Positions 63,361-64,000 of a stretch of 64,000 bases of DNA are shown here, in pieces; the first letter of the stretch is position 1, and each line of letters opens with the position of its first letter. The notes under the pieces were generated by a model, which did not search any database, was not told where the DNA came from, and saw only the letters and a program-made list of their open reading frames with translations. The stretch is from NCBI RefSeq assembly GCF_036320965.1, contig NC_092276.1, positions 5,545,782-5,609,781 of the forward strand, read 5' to 3'. The DNA is from Panulirus ornatus (taxonomy: Eukaryota; Arthropoda; Malacostraca; Decapoda; Palinuridae). A program made the position numbers and the translations under genes.

Positions 63361-63835
63361 ATTCTAATATTCCTCTACAAAACACTGTACACGTTCTATG
63401 TATGGCTTTCCATCATAATGAAAACTAAATTCAGTTTTACTCTGTGTTATCTCAACGTTCTCCTTTCATTTGTCCTTCTCTCAACAAATTACTCACATCA
63501 TTGGTTTTCAAACATTTCATTTCCAAGTTCTAATATTTTTCCCTCGTCACCGAGGTTTTATACCACATAACTCCGTCAATCCATAATGCAGCTCTTTCCC
63601 TCTCTCCCTCCCTCCCTGCCTCTCCTTCTTCCGCTTGGTATCATCAATTATCTTCCCACAACGACAATTTTCGCCATTTTCATTCACTTGTCCTTCATAC
63701 GTTCCGTCTGTCACCCCGCTCTGCTGCGACTCATTCCTGTACATTCCACCTACCTACATGTGTGCGTTTCTGTATGAATCTCTATATGCACGTATTCCTG
63801 GTCGACTGATCGTGTGATGAGTTTTCGTTGCTGTT
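63361..63835. other. Unassigned; possible LINE upstream part
   Basis: A minus-strand frame (63547-63744) contains CRCGKIIDD and a basic patch and may belong to the same LINE, but no motif was recognised. Confidence 0.35.
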
Positions 63836-64000
63836 TGTGTCATGAGGAGAGACAGTTTAACACTCGTGTGGCCCCGTCTCTTAACCTTGTACATATGTAT
63901 CATAATGTGTGGACTTTGTTGAGTACACACAAACACACACGATTCGAACCTATGCAGGCCCGACCCAGGACGAGCCTATGCTGACTCACGGTCAGTAGCG
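63836..64000 (-). mobile_element. Family C tRNA-derived SINE, cut by the window end
   Basis: On the minus strand, CTACTGACCGTGAGTCAGC then GGTTCGAATCGTGTGTGT gives the tRNA-like head. The body is shortened: it jumps from the B box to (GT)n and AGTCCACACATTATGATACA. ATATGTACAAGGTTAAGAGA and GGGGCCACACGAGTGTTAAA follow, as in the 15753 copy (CATATGTAAGGTAGAGAGAC). The internal deletion distinguishes it from that copy. It may continue beyond 64000. Confidence 0.75.

Overview
The window looks like non-coding genomic DNA from a crustacean, most likely a decapod. The grounds are the very high density of long dinucleotide microsatellites (TA, GA, GT), often 60-150 bp each, the many short-period tandem arrays, and several interspersed repeats whose sequence I associate with decapod genomes. 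I cannot name the species, and the decapod call is pattern recognition, not a database result. No protein-coding gene can be called with confidence. Nearly all long open frames are translations of simple repeats (YI, SL, TH, VC or RE runs) or of tandem arrays. I found no convincing rRNA, tRNA or other RNA gene and no CRISPR array.

Four layers make up the window. (1) About 65 microsatellites are spread evenly. (2) About 35 minisatellites have unit lengths of 13 to 73 bp. Three unrelated arrays share a 31-bp period (1-279, 23256-23503, 52981-53262). (3) Interspersed elements are present. SINE-like family A has copies at 2090, 25463 (reverse), 35211 and 35529, plus a relic at 1905. A related family B lies at 48738. 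All the clear A and B copies sit between (TA)n tracts. A tRNA-derived SINE (family C) lies at 15753, 24964, 33835 and 63836. Decayed LINEs are visible from reverse-transcriptase motifs at 4695-4985 (+), 59840-60340 (+) and 61995-63360 (-). (4) A dispersed, eroded repeat with core GGGTCGTACCGTC recurs at seven or more places.

The most distinctive single structure is an 84-bp-arm inverted repeat at 22255-22440, about 89% self-complementary with an 18-nt centre, surrounded by ordinary tandem repeats. Other points worth checking are a 29-bp array dense in nuclear-receptor half-sites (15168-15299), two promoter-like clusters (19735-19870 and 32130-32270), and a 56-residue open frame with a textbook signal peptide (13935-14105, minus).

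There is no operon or pathway to describe. The visible biology is repeat turnover: retroelement insertion, microsatellite growth at element edges, and minisatellite amplification and decay. Microsatellite ends are read by eye and may be off by a few bases.
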